64,000 nt of DNA, taken from Sulfitobacter dubius. GTDB lineage: Bacteria > Pseudomonadota > Alphaproteobacteria > Rhodobacterales > Rhodobacteraceae. The notes under the pieces are model-generated. The model did no database searches and was not told where the DNA came from. It saw only the letters and a list, made by a program, of their open reading frames with translations. The position numbers were made by a program, and so were the translations under genes. The stretch is taken from assembly GCF_900113435.1 (NCBI RefSeq), contig NZ_FOPG01000001.1, positions 310,001 to 374,000 on the forward strand. Reading direction: 5' to 3'. Positions 8,879-18,393 of this stretch are shown here, one piece after another (the stretch's first letter is position 1; each line of letters starts with the position of its first letter).

Positions 8879-9163
8879 ATGAGCGATACCAGCACCAACC
8901 CCGACGTCGTCGAATCCCAAGGCGACGCCACTTACCGCGTGACAGCCAATGAGCTGCGCCAGTTCGTGGAGCGGATCGAGCGTTTGGACGCCGAGAAGAA
9001 AGACCTCGCTGAACAGCAAAAAGAGGTGCTGGCCGAAGCGAAATCGCGCGGTTACGACACCAAAGTGCTGCGCAAGGTGATCGCCCTGCGCAAGCGCGAC
9101 AAGGACGACATCGCCGAAGAAGAAGCGGTGATGGAGATGTACAAAGAAGCTTTGGGCATGTGA
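8879..9163 (+). CDS. gapR: DUF2312 / GapR-like nucleoid-associated protein
   Basis: A 94-residue protein with the DUF2312 pattern: an AxELRQFVERIERLDAEKK helix, AEAKSRGYDTKVLRKVIALRK in the middle and an acidic EEEAVMEMYKEALG ending. In Caulobacter the family member GapR binds overtwisted DNA ahead of moving polymerases and stimulates topoisomerases. Length and residue pattern match the family with no insertion. It is monocistronic, followed by a strong hairpin. Confidence 0.88.
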   Translation: MSDTSTNPDVVESQGDATYRVTANELRQFVERIERLDAEKKDLAEQQKEVLAEAKSRGYDTKVLRKVIALRKRDKDDIAEEEAVMEMYKEALGM

Positions 9164-9169
9164 GCGCCG

Positions 9170-9201
9170 GGCCGCAGCGGAACTGAATTTTCCGCGCGGC
9201 C
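9170..9201 (+). terminator. Hairpin just after gapR, terminator-like
   Basis: GGCCGC (9170-9175), one bulged A, GCGGAA (9177-9182), a 7-base loop, then TTCCGC and GCGGCC (9190-9201) give a 12-bp stem 6 bases after the gapR stop. Only two T follow, so it may act as a weak terminator or as an mRNA 3' end stabiliser. Confidence 0.6.
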
Positions 9202-9289
9202 TTGAACGCCTCCGGTCCATGCCCATTTGCATCGGGCGTCTGCGCGGTCTCCGCGACGCCCGATGGTGTGAGACCGGTGAGATTTTCTC

Positions 9290-10210
9290 GTGAACATTTT
9301 GTTTGTACTTGGCGGCTTGCTGGGTCTCGTGCTCGGTGGGGAGTATCTGGTGCGCGGTGCCGTGGCACTGGCACAAAGGGTTGGGCTGTCGCCCTTGGTA
9401 ATTGGCCTGACGATCGTGGGCTTTGGCACCTCAACCCCTGAACTGGTGACTTCGGTTCAGGCTGCGATGCTGGGTGCGCCGGACATCGCGCTTGGCAACG
9501 TCGTTGGCTCTAACATCGCGAATATCCTGCTGATTCTAGGCATTGCCGCGCTGATCGCGCCCTTTGCGATTAATCGGGGCAGTTTTGCCCGCGATGGATC
9601 CGTCATGTTGGCGGCGAGCGTGCTTTGTTTGGGAGCGGTGCTGTTCGGGCGCGTTGACCGTGTGGCCGGGTTGATCTGTATCGTCGGGCTCGCGGGGTAT
9701 TTGATTTACACCTTTCGGAGTGATCGCAGCAGCCTACAGGCCGTTGAGCCCCTGCCGGATCAGGCACCGATGGGACTGTCGCTGCTTTGGCTTTTGGGGG
9801 GGCTGGTGCTGACGATCCTTTCGGCGCGGTTTCTGGTGACCGGGGCGGTGGCGCTGGCGCAGGCCGTTGGCCTCTCTGAGGCGGTCATTGGCTTGACCAT
9901 CGTGGCCGTGGGCACCTCCATGCCGGAACTTGTAACCTCGGTCATCGCGGCACGTCGCGGGCAGAGCGATGTGGCTCTGGGCAATGTGGTCGGCTCCAAT
10001 ATCTTTAACATTCTTGGTGTGCTTGGGATCACGGCGGTGATTCAGCCGGTCGGTGTGGCTGCGCAGATTGCCATGCTCGACATCTGGGTCATGCTCGCGG
10101 CCACGCTGGCTTTGATCGGCTGCGCCGCGTTTGGCGGGCGTGTGACGCGTGGGCAGGGCGCGGTCTTTGCCTTGACCTATGCGGGCTACATCGGTGTGCT
10201 TTTGATCTAA
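9290..10210 (+). CDS. Calcium/sodium antiporter, CaCA family (YrbG-like)
   Basis: A 306-residue inner-membrane protein made of two homologous halves. Each half carries the family alpha-repeat: [12 protein letters not shown] with [11 protein letters not shown] in the first, and [12 protein letters not shown] with [11 protein letters not shown] in the second. Acidic residues in these repeats bind Ca2+ in the CaCA superfamily. The start is the GTG at 9290. Its role would be exchange of calcium for sodium or protons. It stands alone between gapR and tig. Confidence 0.9.
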   Translation: MNILFVLGGLLGLVLGGEYLVRGAVALAQRVGLSPLVIGLTIVGFGTSTPELVTSVQAAMLGAPDIALGNVVGSNIANILLILGIAALIAPFAINRGSFARDGSVMLAASVLCLGAVLFGRVDRVAGLICIVGLAGYLIYTFRSDRSSLQAVEPLPDQAPMGLSLLWLLGGLVLTILSARFLVTGAVALAQAVGLSEAVIGLTIVAVGTSMPELVTSVIAARRGQSDVALGNVVGSNIFNILGVLGITAVIQPVGVAAQIAMLDIWVMLAATLALIGCAAFGGRVTRGQGAVFALTYAGYIGVLLI

Positions 10211-10364
10211 GGCTGTCGGCAGGCGTTGAACGGGGGCTGGGGCCGATTTCGGCGGATGTGGTGCGATGGCCGCGGACCCCCTTGCGCAGGCGGATCAACA
10301 CCCATAGAAGGACACAAATTTTCGCCCGCGCCCCGGCTGCGCGGCCTTACCCTATGGAGCACAC

Positions 10365-11696
10365 ATGCAGGTCAACGAGACGCTGAACGAAGGTCTGAAA
10401 CGCGGTTACAACATCACCGTGACCGCCGCCGAACTGGAAGCCAAGGTCAACGAAAAGCTGGCCGAAGCGCAGCCCGAAGTCGAAATGAAGGGCTTCCGCA
10501 AGGGCAAGGTTCCGATGGCACTGCTGAAAAAGCAGTTTGGCCAGCGGATCATGGGCGAAGCGATGCAGGAAAGCATCGATGGCGCCATGGCAGAGCATTT
10601 TGAAAAGTCCGGCGATCGCCCCGCGATGCAGCCCGAAGTCAAAATGACCAACGAAGACTGGAAAGAAGGCGATGACGTCGAAGTTTCCATGGCTTACGAA
10701 AAACTGCCGGAAATCCCCGAAGTCGATCTGAGCAAGATCGAGCTGGAAAAGATGGTCGTTAAGGCCGATGACGCCGCCGTCGAAGAAGCGCTGGCAAGCC
10801 TTGCCGAAACTGCACAAGACTTCAAAGCCCGCAAAGAGGGTGCCAAAGCGGAAGATGGCGATCAGGTTGTGATCGACTTCAAAGGCTCCGTCGACGGTGA
10901 AGAATTCGAAGGCGGTGCGGCGGAAGATTACCCGCTGGTGCTGGGCTCCAACTCCTTCATCCCCGGCTTCGAAGAGCAGTTGGTCGGCGTGAAGGCGGGC
11001 GAAGAAAAGTCCGTCGTCGTGAACTTCCCCGAAGAGTATCAGGCTGAGCATCTGGCCGGTAAGGAAGCGACATTCGCTTGCACCGTTAAAGAAGTGAAAG
11101 AGCCTGTTGCTGCTGAAGTAAACGACGAGATGGCCAAGAAATTCGGCGCCGAGGATCTCGACGCGCTGAAAGGTCAGATCGCTGAGCGTCTGGAAGCGGA
11201 ATATGCTGGTGCTTCGCGCGCTGTGATGAAGCGTAACCTGCTGGACGCGCTGGACAAAGAGGTCAGCTTTGACCTGCCGCCGTCGCTGGTTGACGCCGAA
11301 GCCAAGCAGATCGCGCATCAGCTGTGGCACGAGGAAAACCCCGAAGTTGAGGGCCATGATCACCCCGAGGTTGAGCCGACAGACGAGCACAAGACACTGG
11401 CCGAGCGCCGCGTCCGTCTGGGCCTGCTTCTGGCCGAACTGGGTCAAAAGGCCGAGGTTCAGGTGACCGATGCCGAGATGACCCAAGCGATCATGAACCA
11501 GGCGCGTCAGTACCCGGGTCAAGAGCGCCAGTTCTTTGAGTTCGTGCAGCAAAACCAGCAGATGCAGCAGCAAATGCGTGCGCCGATCTTTGAAGACAAG
11601 GTTGTCGATCACGTTGTTGAGCAAGCCAAAGTGACCGAGAAAGAGATCTCCAAAGACGAGCTTCAAAAAGCTGTTGAGGAACTGGAGGACGAATAA
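10365..11696 (+). CDS. tig: Trigger factor, ribosome-associated chaperone and prolyl isomerase
   Basis: A 443-residue protein with all three domains: an N-terminal ribosome-binding domain containing the GFRKGKVP loop (about residues 44-51), a central FKBP-type PPIase domain (about 160-245, [10 protein letters not shown] to VNFPEEYQ), and a long helical C-terminal chaperone region. Length is normal. It binds nascent chains at the exit tunnel. It is monocistronic, with a clear terminator downstream. Confidence 0.97.
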   Translation: MQVNETLNEGLKRGYNITVTAAELEAKVNEKLAEAQPEVEMKGFRKGKVPMALLKKQFGQRIMGEAMQESIDGAMAEHFEKSGDRPAMQPEVKMTNEDWKEGDDVEVSMAYEKLPEIPEVDLSKIELEKMVVKADDAAVEEALASLAETAQDFKARKEGAKAEDGDQVVIDFKGSVDGEEFEGGAAEDYPLVLGSNSFIPGFEEQLVGVKAGEEKSVVVNFPEEYQAEHLAGKEATFACTVKEVKEPVAAEVNDEMAKKFGAEDLDALKGQIAERLEAEYAGASRAVMKRNLLDALDKEVSFDLPPSLVDAEAKQIAHQLWHEENPEVEGHDHPEVEPTDEHKTLAERRVRLGLLLAELGQKAEVQVTDAEMTQAIMNQARQYPGQERQFFEFVQQNQQMQQQMRAPIFEDKVVDHVVEQAKVTEKEISKDELQKAVEELEDE

Positions 11697-11721
11697 GTCT
11701 TCTCGTAGATCGAATTTGGGG

Positions 11722-11752
11722 CAGGGGCGACGGTTTACCGTCGCCCCTGTTT
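11722..11752 (+). terminator. Rho-independent terminator of tig
   Basis: CAGGGGCGACGG (11722-11733), loop TTTA, and CCGTCGCCCCTG (11738-11749) form a perfect 12-bp stem followed by TTTCGTTTT. Confidence 0.9.
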
Positions 11753-11903
11753 CGTTTTGGAGTGGTGTGGAAACTTATCGCTGTTCCAGACGGGGGAACC
11801 ACGAGGCGCAATCACGCAAGGGGGCTGACGGCACCCTTTACGGATGTGAGATGCGCAAATTGGTATCGCCCCGGCGCGGAGGGCGATACCTTGAGTACTT
11901 GCC

Positions 11904-13862
11904 TTACAGAGTGATGCGGAACTGGGCGAAACCAGTATCGGTATCGCGCACCTGCTCCATCTCCACGCCGGTCACCTCATCCAGATAGTCGGCAGCCTTT
12001 GGTCCCGTTTCAAACAAGACGCTGGTGTTCTCCAACGGTGCAAAGCGCCAGTTGGCGTCGGCACGTGGGCTGATGGTGCCTTTCTCAACAATGTAGCGGA
12101 CGATCACATCGCGGTTTGTATCTGGCCCTTCAAAGACGATTGTATCGCCCTTCGCGCCGGGAAACGCGCCGCCCCCGCCTGCGCGGTAGTTGTTGGTGGC
12201 AATGATAAATTCAGATTTGGGGTCAATCGGTTGACCGTCGAACTCCAGATTGGTGATGCGGTTGGCATCGGAGTTTTGAACTTCACCCTCGGGGCCGAAC
12301 TTGGACGGTTGGCTTAGGTCAATCTGGTAACTCACCCCGTCGATGACATCGAAGTTGTAGCTGGGGAAGCTGTCGCTGAGCAGGGGTTGGTCCTGCTCGC
12401 CGGGGGTAATCTGATTGAACATACCAGCAGACCGCTCCAGCCAGTCTTTGACCTGTGCACCGGTCACCCGCACGGCGCGGGCGGTGTTGGGGTAGAGGTA
12501 GAGGTCGGCGACATTTTTGATAGCCACATCGCCCTTGGGCACATCGGTGTAATACTCCGGTCCACCCCGCCCTCCGGCCTTGAAGGGCGCGGCGGCTGAC
12601 AGGATCGGCAGACCCTCATGCTCGGTCCCCTTGAGCATTTGTTCAATATACCACGTCTGCGCGTTTGAGACGATCTGCACCGAAGGGTCATCGGCCACCA
12701 GCGCGAAATAGCTGTGCAGGTTTGCGTCAGTCTTACCCACGGCGCGGCGGACATAGGCGAGTGTTTCGTCATGTTCTTGCTGGACTGAAGCGAGGATTTC
12801 AGGATCGCTTTCCACCAGCGGCAAGACTGAACGGTCTTCGTTGCGCTGCGAAATCGCGCGGGCCTCGGCGCTGTGGCTGGCAATGCGCCATCCGTTGCCA
12901 TCACGTTCGAGCATTAGGTCGATCAGGCCAAGGTGGCTGCCCCAGAAGCCGCCCATCGTGGCGGGTTTGCCGTGGATCGTGCCCTTGCTCACATCCACGC
13001 CCGGATAGTCGGCATAGGTGCCTGAGGGGAAGACGAGGTGACTGTGCCCGGTCATGATCGCATCGATCCCTTCGACAGCGGCCAGCGGGACCGAGGCGTT
13101 CTCCATCAGGTCTTCTTCTTTCGCCGCGCCGATGCCGGAGTGCGACAGCGCGATGATGATGTCGGCTCCGGCCTCTTTCATTTGCGGCACCCACGAGCGG
13201 GCGGCCTCAAGGATGTCGCGCGCCTGTACCTTGCCTTCTAGGTGGCGGCGGTCCCATGCCATGATCTGCGGCGGGACAAAGCCGATGATGCCGATCTTGA
13301 TGCTATGTTCCGCGCCCGCGCCATCGGTCAGCTTTCGGTCAAGCAGGACATAGGGCTTCACCAGCGTTTCATCGTCGCTGGGCTTGGCACCTGTCTTTTT
13401 GACGACATTGGCGCTGACCACGGGAAAATCGGCACCGGCGAGCGATTTCATCAGGAAATCGAGCCCGTAGTTGAATTCATGGTTACCTAAGGTGGAGGCA
13501 TCAAAACCGAGCGTGTTCATCGCTTGGATGACCGGGTGCATGTCACCCTCTTTCATGCCGCGCTCATAGGCGATGTAATCGCCCATTGGGTTGCCTTGCA
13601 GGAAATCCCCGTTGTCAAGCATCAGCGTATTGGTCGCTTCGGCGCGGATCGATTTGACGATGCTCGCGGTGCGGGCAAGGCCCACGGTGTCGACCTCCTT
13701 GTCGGCGTAATAGTCGTAGGGAAAGACGTGCACATGCAGGTCTGTCGTTTCCATCAGCCGCAAATGCGCCTGATTGGCCGCAGCGCGGAGCGAAAACGGA
13801 TGCAGGGCCAACAGCCCGGCAGAACCGGCTAAGAAGTGACGGCGGTTAAGGCGAAGGGTCAT
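11904..13862 (-). CDS. cpdB: 2',3'-cyclic-nucleotide 2'-phosphodiesterase / 3'-nucleotidase, Tat-exported
   Basis: A 652-residue periplasmic enzyme. The N-terminus NRRHFLAGSAGLLAL is a twin-arginine-type signal. The metallophosphatase domain shows TTDLHVHV, NGDFLQGNPMGDY, GNHEFNYG and MTGHSHLVFP, the metal ligands of the calcineurin-like fold. The second half is the 5'-nucleotidase C-terminal domain that holds the nucleotide. It hydrolyses cyclic 2',3'-nucleotides and 3'-nucleotides so the cell can recover nucleosides and phosphate. It points toward tig and is likely a single gene. Confidence 0.93.
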   Translation of the reverse strand: MTLRLNRRHFLAGSAGLLALHPFSLRAAANQAHLRLMETTDLHVHVFPYDYYADKEVDTVGLARTASIVKSIRAEATNTLMLDNGDFLQGNPMGDYIAYERGMKEGDMHPVIQAMNTLGFDASTLGNHEFNYGLDFLMKSLAGADFPVVSANVVKKTGAKPSDDETLVKPYVLLDRKLTDGAGAEHSIKIGIIGFVPPQIMAWDRRHLEGKVQARDILEAARSWVPQMKEAGADIIIALSHSGIGAAKEEDLMENASVPLAAVEGIDAIMTGHSHLVFPSGTYADYPGVDVSKGTIHGKPATMGGFWGSHLGLIDLMLERDGNGWRIASHSAEARAISQRNEDRSVLPLVESDPEILASVQQEHDETLAYVRRAVGKTDANLHSYFALVADDPSVQIVSNAQTWYIEQMLKGTEHEGLPILSAAAPFKAGGRGGPEYYTDVPKGDVAIKNVADLYLYPNTARAVRVTGAQVKDWLERSAGMFNQITPGEQDQPLLSDSFPSYNFDVIDGVSYQIDLSQPSKFGPEGEVQNSDANRITNLEFDGQPIDPKSEFIIATNNYRAGGGGAFPGAKGDTIVFEGPDTNRDVIVRYIVEKGTISPRADANWRFAPLENTSVLFETGPKAADYLDEVTGVEMEQVRDTDTGFAQFRITL

Positions 13863-13934
13863 GCGGGCATTCCTTTGTCAGCGTTACCTCATACCTGCGG
13901 CGAAGGGAGAGGCCGTTGCAAGCCCGAAAATTAA

Positions 13935-14420
13935 TCACCCATCGCGCAGGCCGGTTTCCACTAGCATACCGCGTTTCTTGGCTTCGTAATAATAGCCCCG
14001 CGCGTACCATTTGATGGCGGTGCCGTGGTCTCCGTCAGACAAAAGCCAAGCGCCGCGAAGGTATTTCAGTGCGTATTTCAGATTGGTGTCTGCATCCAAA
14101 AGGTCGGACGAACTGCCTTGGAAACCCATTGAACGGGCCGTGGCAGGCAAGATTTGCATCAAGCCGTAGTAGGGGCCGTTGCGGGCACGGGGGTTATGGG
14201 TGCTTTCGCGGATTGCCAGACGGTGAACCAATGGGCGCGGCAGGTCGTAGAAATCGGCCCAGTGGTTGATTTTGCGCCGCAGTTCAGGCGTCTCGTTCGG
14301 GTGCAGGGGCAGGGCGGGGCGCTGCGGGGGCTCTGGTGACACCATAGGGGCTGCGTTGCAGGCGGTGAGAGCAGTAGCGGCAATGAAAGAGAGGAACATG
14401 CGGCGTGTGGTCTGTGGCAT
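13935..14420 (-). CDS. Lytic murein transglycosylase, SLT family lipoprotein
   Basis: A 161-residue protein with an N-terminal lipoprotein signal (RRMFLSFIAATALTACN; lipobox LTAC) and one SLT domain. The catalytic Glu is in RLAIRESTHNPRA, followed by GPYYGLMQILPATARSMGF and later LKYALKYLRGAW. It would cleave glycan strands at the inner face of the outer membrane or in the periplasm. ATG 14420 was chosen because the signal starts there; the frame is open 14 codons further upstream. It is not in a secretion or phage context, so it is a housekeeping enzyme. Confidence 0.88.
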   Translation of the reverse strand: MPQTTRRMFLSFIAATALTACNAAPMVSPEPPQRPALPLHPNETPELRRKINHWADFYDLPRPLVHRLAIRESTHNPRARNGPYYGLMQILPATARSMGFQGSSSDLLDADTNLKYALKYLRGAWLLSDGDHGTAIKWYARGYYYEAKKRGMLVETGLRDG

Positions 14421-14547
14421 GGTGCACCGGGGCTTGTTATATCGGCGCGAAGATCGCCCCAAGGGGCCTCAAGGGCAAGCGTCATGGTCCCGCATACGCG
14501 ACCCCTTGCCAAGCGGTTCAGGCGCAAAGCGCGGCTTTTCGCCATGT

Positions 14548-14838
14548 TCAGACATCAGCGACGATTTCGCCTTTCATTTCGCCTGTCATGCGGCTTTGAT
14601 CTTCGCGCCTTACGGAACGGCGCACTTCGTCGATTTTAAGCTCGGCAGCGTCGCGCGTGGCTTTATCTGGCCATTCGGTGATGACGGCGCTGGTCCGATC
14701 AGTGGTGCGTACCACGGTGATGCGGCTGGCACCGAAGTCTTTGAGTGCGGGCAGGCGTTTCTCTTTGATCGCGCTGAGAGCGACATCATAGTCTGCCCCG
14801 TCGGCGATTTCCCAAGTGGTAATGGTGATGTATCGCAT
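14548..14838 (-). CDS. Small dimeric alpha/beta-barrel-like protein, unknown function
   Basis: A 96-residue protein starting MRYITITTWEIADGADYD, with the beta-alpha-beta rhythm of ferredoxin-like ABM or stress-responsive barrel proteins (GASRITVVRTTDRTSAVITEWPD). The start is fixed by GGAGGA just upstream; the much longer open frame to 15081 would run into rplI. It lies downstream of rplI in the same direction and may be the last gene of the ribosomal operon. No catalytic residue can be named. Confidence 0.6.
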   Translation of the reverse strand: MRYITITTWEIADGADYDVALSAIKEKRLPALKDFGASRITVVRTTDRTSAVITEWPDKATRDAAELKIDEVRRSVRREDQSRMTGEMKGEIVADV

Positions 14839-14989
14839 GTGTCGTCCTCCATGCTGAATGGGGGCATTATACCACACATTTGATCGTTTTTGCAGGGGCT
14901 TCTGTCGCCGGGCTGCGGAGAGGGGCAGCAATACGAAAAACGCCGCGCGGAGGACCGCACGGCGTTCAAATTTAGCTCTGACGAACGGA

Positions 14990-15616
14990 TCAGCTGTTGC
15001 TGTCGTCCTGTGCGTCGCCCTCGGGGGTGCGCACAACGTCCGAGTCGCCGTCTTCGTCAGCGGCGGAACCGATGTCGTCAAACAGTTCGGAGATTTCGAA
15101 TTCAGCAGCGGCTTCCTCTTCGGCGGCCAATTCCTGAATCGATTTGCCGGATGCCTGAAGCTCGGCCTCTTCGGGCGAACGTGCGACGTTCAGCTCGATT
15201 GTGGCGGTCACTTCGGGGTGCAGAACGACCTGCACTTCGTGGACGCCCAGATACTTGATGGGCTGGCCCAGAACGACCTGCTTGCGGTCAACCGAGAAAC
15301 CTTCTTCGGTGGCGGCTTCGGCGGCGTCACGGGTGGTGACGGAACCATAAAGCGCGCCAGCGTCGGAAGCAGAGCGAATCACGACGAATTGCTGACCGTT
15401 CAGCTTTTCGGCCATGGCTTCGGCTTCTTTTTTGGTCTCGAGGTTTTGCGCCTCAAGCTGAGCTTTCTGACCTTCAAAGGCTTCGACGTTGGCTTTGGAG
15501 GCCGACAGCGCTTTGCCTTGGGGCAGAAGATAGTTGCGAGCGTAGCCAGACTTTACGTCCACGACTTCGCCCATCTGGCCCAGTTTGGCCACACGTTCCA
15601 GAAGGATAACTTGCAT
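14990..15616 (-). CDS. rplI: 50S ribosomal protein L9
   Basis: A 208-residue protein whose first 150 residues match L9: [32 protein letters not shown], the long central helix, then the C-terminal rRNA-binding domain. It is some 55-60 residues longer than Escherichia coli L9 because of a very acidic tail ([14 protein letters not shown] and after). Third gene of rpsF-rpsR-rplI. L9 braces the L1 region of the large subunit and helps keep the reading frame. Confidence 0.96.
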   Translation of the reverse strand: MQVILLERVAKLGQMGEVVDVKSGYARNYLLPQGKALSASKANVEAFEGQKAQLEAQNLETKKEAEAMAEKLNGQQFVVIRSASDAGALYGSVTTRDAAEAATEEGFSVDRKQVVLGQPIKYLGVHEVQVVLHPEVTATIELNVARSPEEAELQASGKSIQELAAEEEAAAEFEISELFDDIGSAADEDGDSDVVRTPEGDAQDDSNS

Positions 15617-15627
15617 GTGCTCTCTCC

Positions 15628-15855
15628 TTACTTAACGGCGTAGGGCAGCAGGGCGAGGAAACGAGCGCGTTTGATGGCACGGGCCAGTTCGCGTTGTTTC
15701 TTGGCCGATACGGCGGTGATACGGGAAGGAACGATCTTGCCACGCTCAGAGATGTAGCGTTGCAGCAGACGTGTGTCCTTGTAGTCAATCGCAGGTGCGT
15801 TGTCGCCCGAGAAGGGGCACACTTTACGACGACGGAAAAATGGTTTTGCAGCCAT
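15628..15855 (-). CDS. rpsR: 30S ribosomal protein S18
   Basis: A 75-residue protein with the S18 pattern: a CPFSGDNAP segment near the N-terminus, [19 protein letters not shown] and the basic [18 protein letters not shown] ending. It binds with S6 in the platform of the small subunit. It sits between rpsF and rplI with short gaps, the conserved order. Confidence 0.97.
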   Translation of the reverse strand: MAAKPFFRRRKVCPFSGDNAPAIDYKDTRLLQRYISERGKIVPSRITAVSAKKQRELARAIKRARFLALLPYAVK

Positions 15856-15883
15856 GATTTAAGTCCTTTTTTTCAAGCGTTGA

Positions 15884-16237
15884 TCAACGGCGTTCGCGGC
15901 GGTCGGGCCGCTCGTCACGCTTTTGCATCTGTACGGACGGCAGTTCTTTGTGCTCATCAACTTTGATGGTCAGAACGCGCATCACGTCATCATGCAGGCG
16001 CATCAGGCGCTCCATTTCCTGCACGGCGGTCGCGGGGGCGTCCGAACGCAGGAAGGCATAGTGGCCCTTGCGGTTTTTGTTGATCTTGTAGGCCATCGTT
16101 TTGACGCCCCAGTACTCGCTGTCGACGAGCTTGCCGTCGTTGTCCGCGAGGACGGTGCCAAAGTGTTCGATGAGGCCTTCTGCTTGCGTGTTGGACAGGT
16201 CCTGACGCGCAATCATAACATGCTCATAAAGCGGCAT
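15884..16237 (-). CDS. rpsF: 30S ribosomal protein S6
   Basis: A 117-residue protein beginning MPLYEHVMIARQDLS, with the ferredoxin-like S6 fold and a basic tail (DERPDRRERR). ATG 16237 follows AGGAG at the right distance; a GTG two codons earlier is less well placed. First gene of the rpsF-rpsR-rplI operon and partner of S18. Confidence 0.97.
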   Translation of the reverse strand: MPLYEHVMIARQDLSNTQAEGLIEHFGTVLADNDGKLVDSEYWGVKTMAYKINKNRKGHYAFLRSDAPATAVQEMERLMRLHDDVMRVLTIKVDEHKELPSVQMQKRDERPDRRERR

Positions 16238-16271
16238 GTGCACTCCTATTTATATCAAGGCGCATTTCATA

Positions 16272-16300
16272 GGCGGGGCATTCAACCTTGCGGCCCCACC
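16272..16300 (-). promoter_or_regulatory. Possible S6:S18-binding leader hairpin upstream of rpsF
   Basis: In the rpsF leader, read on the minus strand, a GC-rich stem (GGGGC paired with GCCCC, then one mismatch and two more pairs) has CCG at its base, 35 bases before the start. Many bacteria autoregulate this operon through an S6:S18-binding hairpin with conserved CCG. The full consensus is not clearly met, so this is a guess from position and shape. Confidence 0.3.
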
Positions 16301-16450
16301 ACGAGAGTCTGCGCGGTTCATATGCTTTGCAAGGAAGCGCCCGTATACACGGTTTGCGCCGCACGGCAAGCCCCAAGCGCCTGCGGCAAGGCTTGTTCGG
16401 CTGAGGCGCAGAGGATACATCAGGCAAAACGCATAAGAGAGGCCGCAACT

Positions 16451-17383
16451 ATGAGCATTGCATTCGTTTTCCCGGGCCAGGGTGCCCAAACCATCGGCAT
16501 GGGCCGCGATCTGGCTGAAGCCTATCTGGAAGCCCGCGCCGTTTTCCAAGAAGTCGACGACGCCCTTGGTGAAAAACTGTCTGACCTGATCTGGGAGGGG
16601 GATATTGAGACGCTGACCCTGACGCAAAACGCCCAGCCTGCGTTGATGGCAACATCGATGGCGGCGATGGCGGCGCTGAAGTCCGAAGGGATCGAAGTTG
16701 GCAAAGCGGCCTATGTGGCGGGCCATAGTCTTGGCGAATATTCCGCGCTCTGCGCCGCAGGGTCGCTGTCGCTTGCCGACACCGCACGGCTGCTGCGCAT
16801 TCGCGGTAAGGCGATGCAGGCCGCCGTGCCGGTGGGTGAGGGCGCGATGGCGGCGATCCTTGGCCTTGGCATCGAAGAAACCGGGAAACTGGCCGAAGCC
16901 GCGGCCGAGGGCGAAGTCTGTCAGGTCGCCAATGAGAACGACCCCAGCCAGAACGTATTGTCGGGCCACAAAGCCGCAGTGGAGCGTGCCGTGGCGATGG
17001 CCAAGGATGCTGGCGCCAAACGCGCGTTGCTGCTGCCGGTCTCTGCGCCTTTCCATTGCCCGCTGATGGGGCCTGCCGCTGAGGAGATGGCGCGCGCTTT
17101 GGGGGAGGTCACGTTCAATGATCCCGCCGTGCCGCTGGTGGCGAATGTCACCGCCGAGGCGGTCACCGATGCCGCGAAGATTCGCGACTTGTTGGTAGAG
17201 CAGGTGACAGGCCGGGTGCGCTGGCGGTCTTCGGTTGAGTGGATGGCCGCGCAGGGTGTCACCGAAGCATGGGAGATCGGCGCGGGCAAGGCGCTTTCGG
17301 GCATGATCCGCCGGATCGAAAAGTCGCTTGCCACCCGCAGCATCGGCACGCCGGATGAGGTCAAAGCCGCGAAAGAGGTGTAA
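16451..17383 (+). CDS. fabD: Malonyl-CoA:ACP transacylase
   Basis: A 310-residue cytoplasmic enzyme that loads malonate on acyl carrier protein. FVFPGQGAQ opens the protein, the nucleophile is Ser93 in AGHSLGEYSA, the catalytic His is in SAPFHCPLM, and the C-terminus carries EIGAGKALSGM. Length is standard. The true start is ATG 16451; the longer frame from 15923 is antisense to rpsF. It opens the fab region and diverges from rpsF. Confidence 0.97.
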   Translation: MSIAFVFPGQGAQTIGMGRDLAEAYLEARAVFQEVDDALGEKLSDLIWEGDIETLTLTQNAQPALMATSMAAMAALKSEGIEVGKAAYVAGHSLGEYSALCAAGSLSLADTARLLRIRGKAMQAAVPVGEGAMAAILGLGIEETGKLAEAAAEGEVCQVANENDPSQNVLSGHKAAVERAVAMAKDAGAKRALLLPVSAPFHCPLMGPAAEEMARALGEVTFNDPAVPLVANVTAEAVTDAAKIRDLLVEQVTGRVRWRSSVEWMAAQGVTEAWEIGAGKALSGMIRRIEKSLATRSIGTPDEVKAAKEV

Positions 17384-17400
17384 CGCCCCGGAGGGCCGAG

Positions 17401-17805
17401 ATGACGATGCAAGAAACCCTGACCCTGCTGCCGGAATGGCTGATCTGGTGGTTCAATTGGCTGGTCTTTGCCGTGGCGGTCTTGCCCTTGACGCTGCTGA
17501 TCTGGCCGCAGAGCCGCAGAGTCGGGGTGATTGCCGTTTTGGCGAGCATTCTGACCGGCGCTGCGGTCTACGGAATGTTCCGGCAAATGGGATACGTCAA
17601 ATTGCTCGGTCTGCCGCATCTGCTGATCTGGGGGCCGCTGGCGGTCTACCTGTTCCGCAAACAGGCTAAGGACGCCATGCCCATTGCCGCGCGGTGGATC
17701 ATCCGGGTGATCTTGGCCACCTTGCTGATCTCGCTGGCCTTCGATGTGGTGGATGTCCTGCGTTATATCTTGGGCGAGCGGACGCCGCTGGGGGCCGAGG
17801 CGTGA
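17401..17805 (+). CDS. Four-helix membrane protein between fabD and fabG, unknown
   Basis: A 134-residue inner-membrane protein with hydrophobic segments at about residues 14-38, 40-60, 68-86 and 98-118, and short polar loops. A GGAGG ribosome site lies 6 bases before ATG 17401. It starts 17 bases after fabD and its stop overlaps the start of the next gene (GTGA, 17802-17805), so the pair is translationally coupled. I do not recognise the family. Its partner is a predicted lipoprotein with a ClpP-like fold, so an envelope role is likelier than a lipid-synthesis one. Confidence 0.65.
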   Translation: MTMQETLTLLPEWLIWWFNWLVFAVAVLPLTLLIWPQSRRVGVIAVLASILTGAAVYGMFRQMGYVKLLGLPHLLIWGPLAVYLFRKQAKDAMPIAARWIIRVILATLLISLAFDVVDVLRYILGERTPLGAEA

Positions 17806-18371
17806 GACGGCTGATTGCTGTATTCGCGCTGCTCGTTTCTTTGGTGGCCTGCGGCACGCTTGAGAATGCCAGCGATGGCACGCGGATGCAGGTTCAGGGC
17901 CCGTATCTGTTGATGTCCGGCACGATCACCAGCCGAACACCCGCCACTTTCGCGCGCCATCTGGCCGAGAATCCGCGGATTGATACGGTGGTTCTGGGGC
18001 AGATCGACGGCTCTATTGATGCGGCAGCGACGCACCGGATGGGGCGACAGATTCGCAGATTGGGGCTGGCGACCGAGCTGCGATCGGGCAGTGTGGTTGA
18101 TTCTGGGGGTGTTGAGCTGTTCATCGCCGGAGCCAAACGGCGCATGGCGCCGGGGGCGGCATTGCGAGTGCATAGCTGGCGCAATGGTTACCGCGAGGGC
18201 AGCAGCTATCCGCGGCAATCGCCCAAACACCAGATGACACGGCGCTATATGGCCGAGATGCTGGGCAATGACGGCTTTTACTGGTTTACCTTGCAGGCCG
18301 CGCCATCTGACGGGATACACAAGATGACAGCGGATGAAATCCGCCGCTACGGGCTGCTGACGCGGCCCTGA
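17802..18371 (+). CDS. Predicted lipoprotein with ClpP/crotonase-like fold
   Basis: A 189-residue protein with an N-terminal signal and lipobox (ALLVSLVACGT). The body resembles periplasmic ClpP-like proteins. GTITSRTPATFARHL and IDTVVLGQIDGSIDAA lead to SVVDSGGVELFIAGAKRRMAPGAALRVHSW, where the Ser and the His-containing segment occupy the positions of a ClpP-type serine and His. Whether a full catalytic triad exists cannot be judged. The start is GTG 17802, overlapping the upstream membrane-protein stop. It could be a protease of envelope substrates or an inactive homologue. Confidence 0.6.
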   Translation: MRRLIAVFALLVSLVACGTLENASDGTRMQVQGPYLLMSGTITSRTPATFARHLAENPRIDTVVLGQIDGSIDAAATHRMGRQIRRLGLATELRSGSVVDSGGVELFIAGAKRRMAPGAALRVHSWRNGYREGSSYPRQSPKHQMTRRYMAEMLGNDGFYWFTLQAAPSDGIHKMTADEIRRYGLLTRP

Positions 18372-18393
18372 CTGATAGAATAAAGGAAGAGAC

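Noticed and set aside
14839..15081. Long upstream extension of the small barrel-like protein
   Set aside because: It would overlap the end of rplI and lacks a ribosome site, whereas GGAGGA directly precedes ATG 14838.
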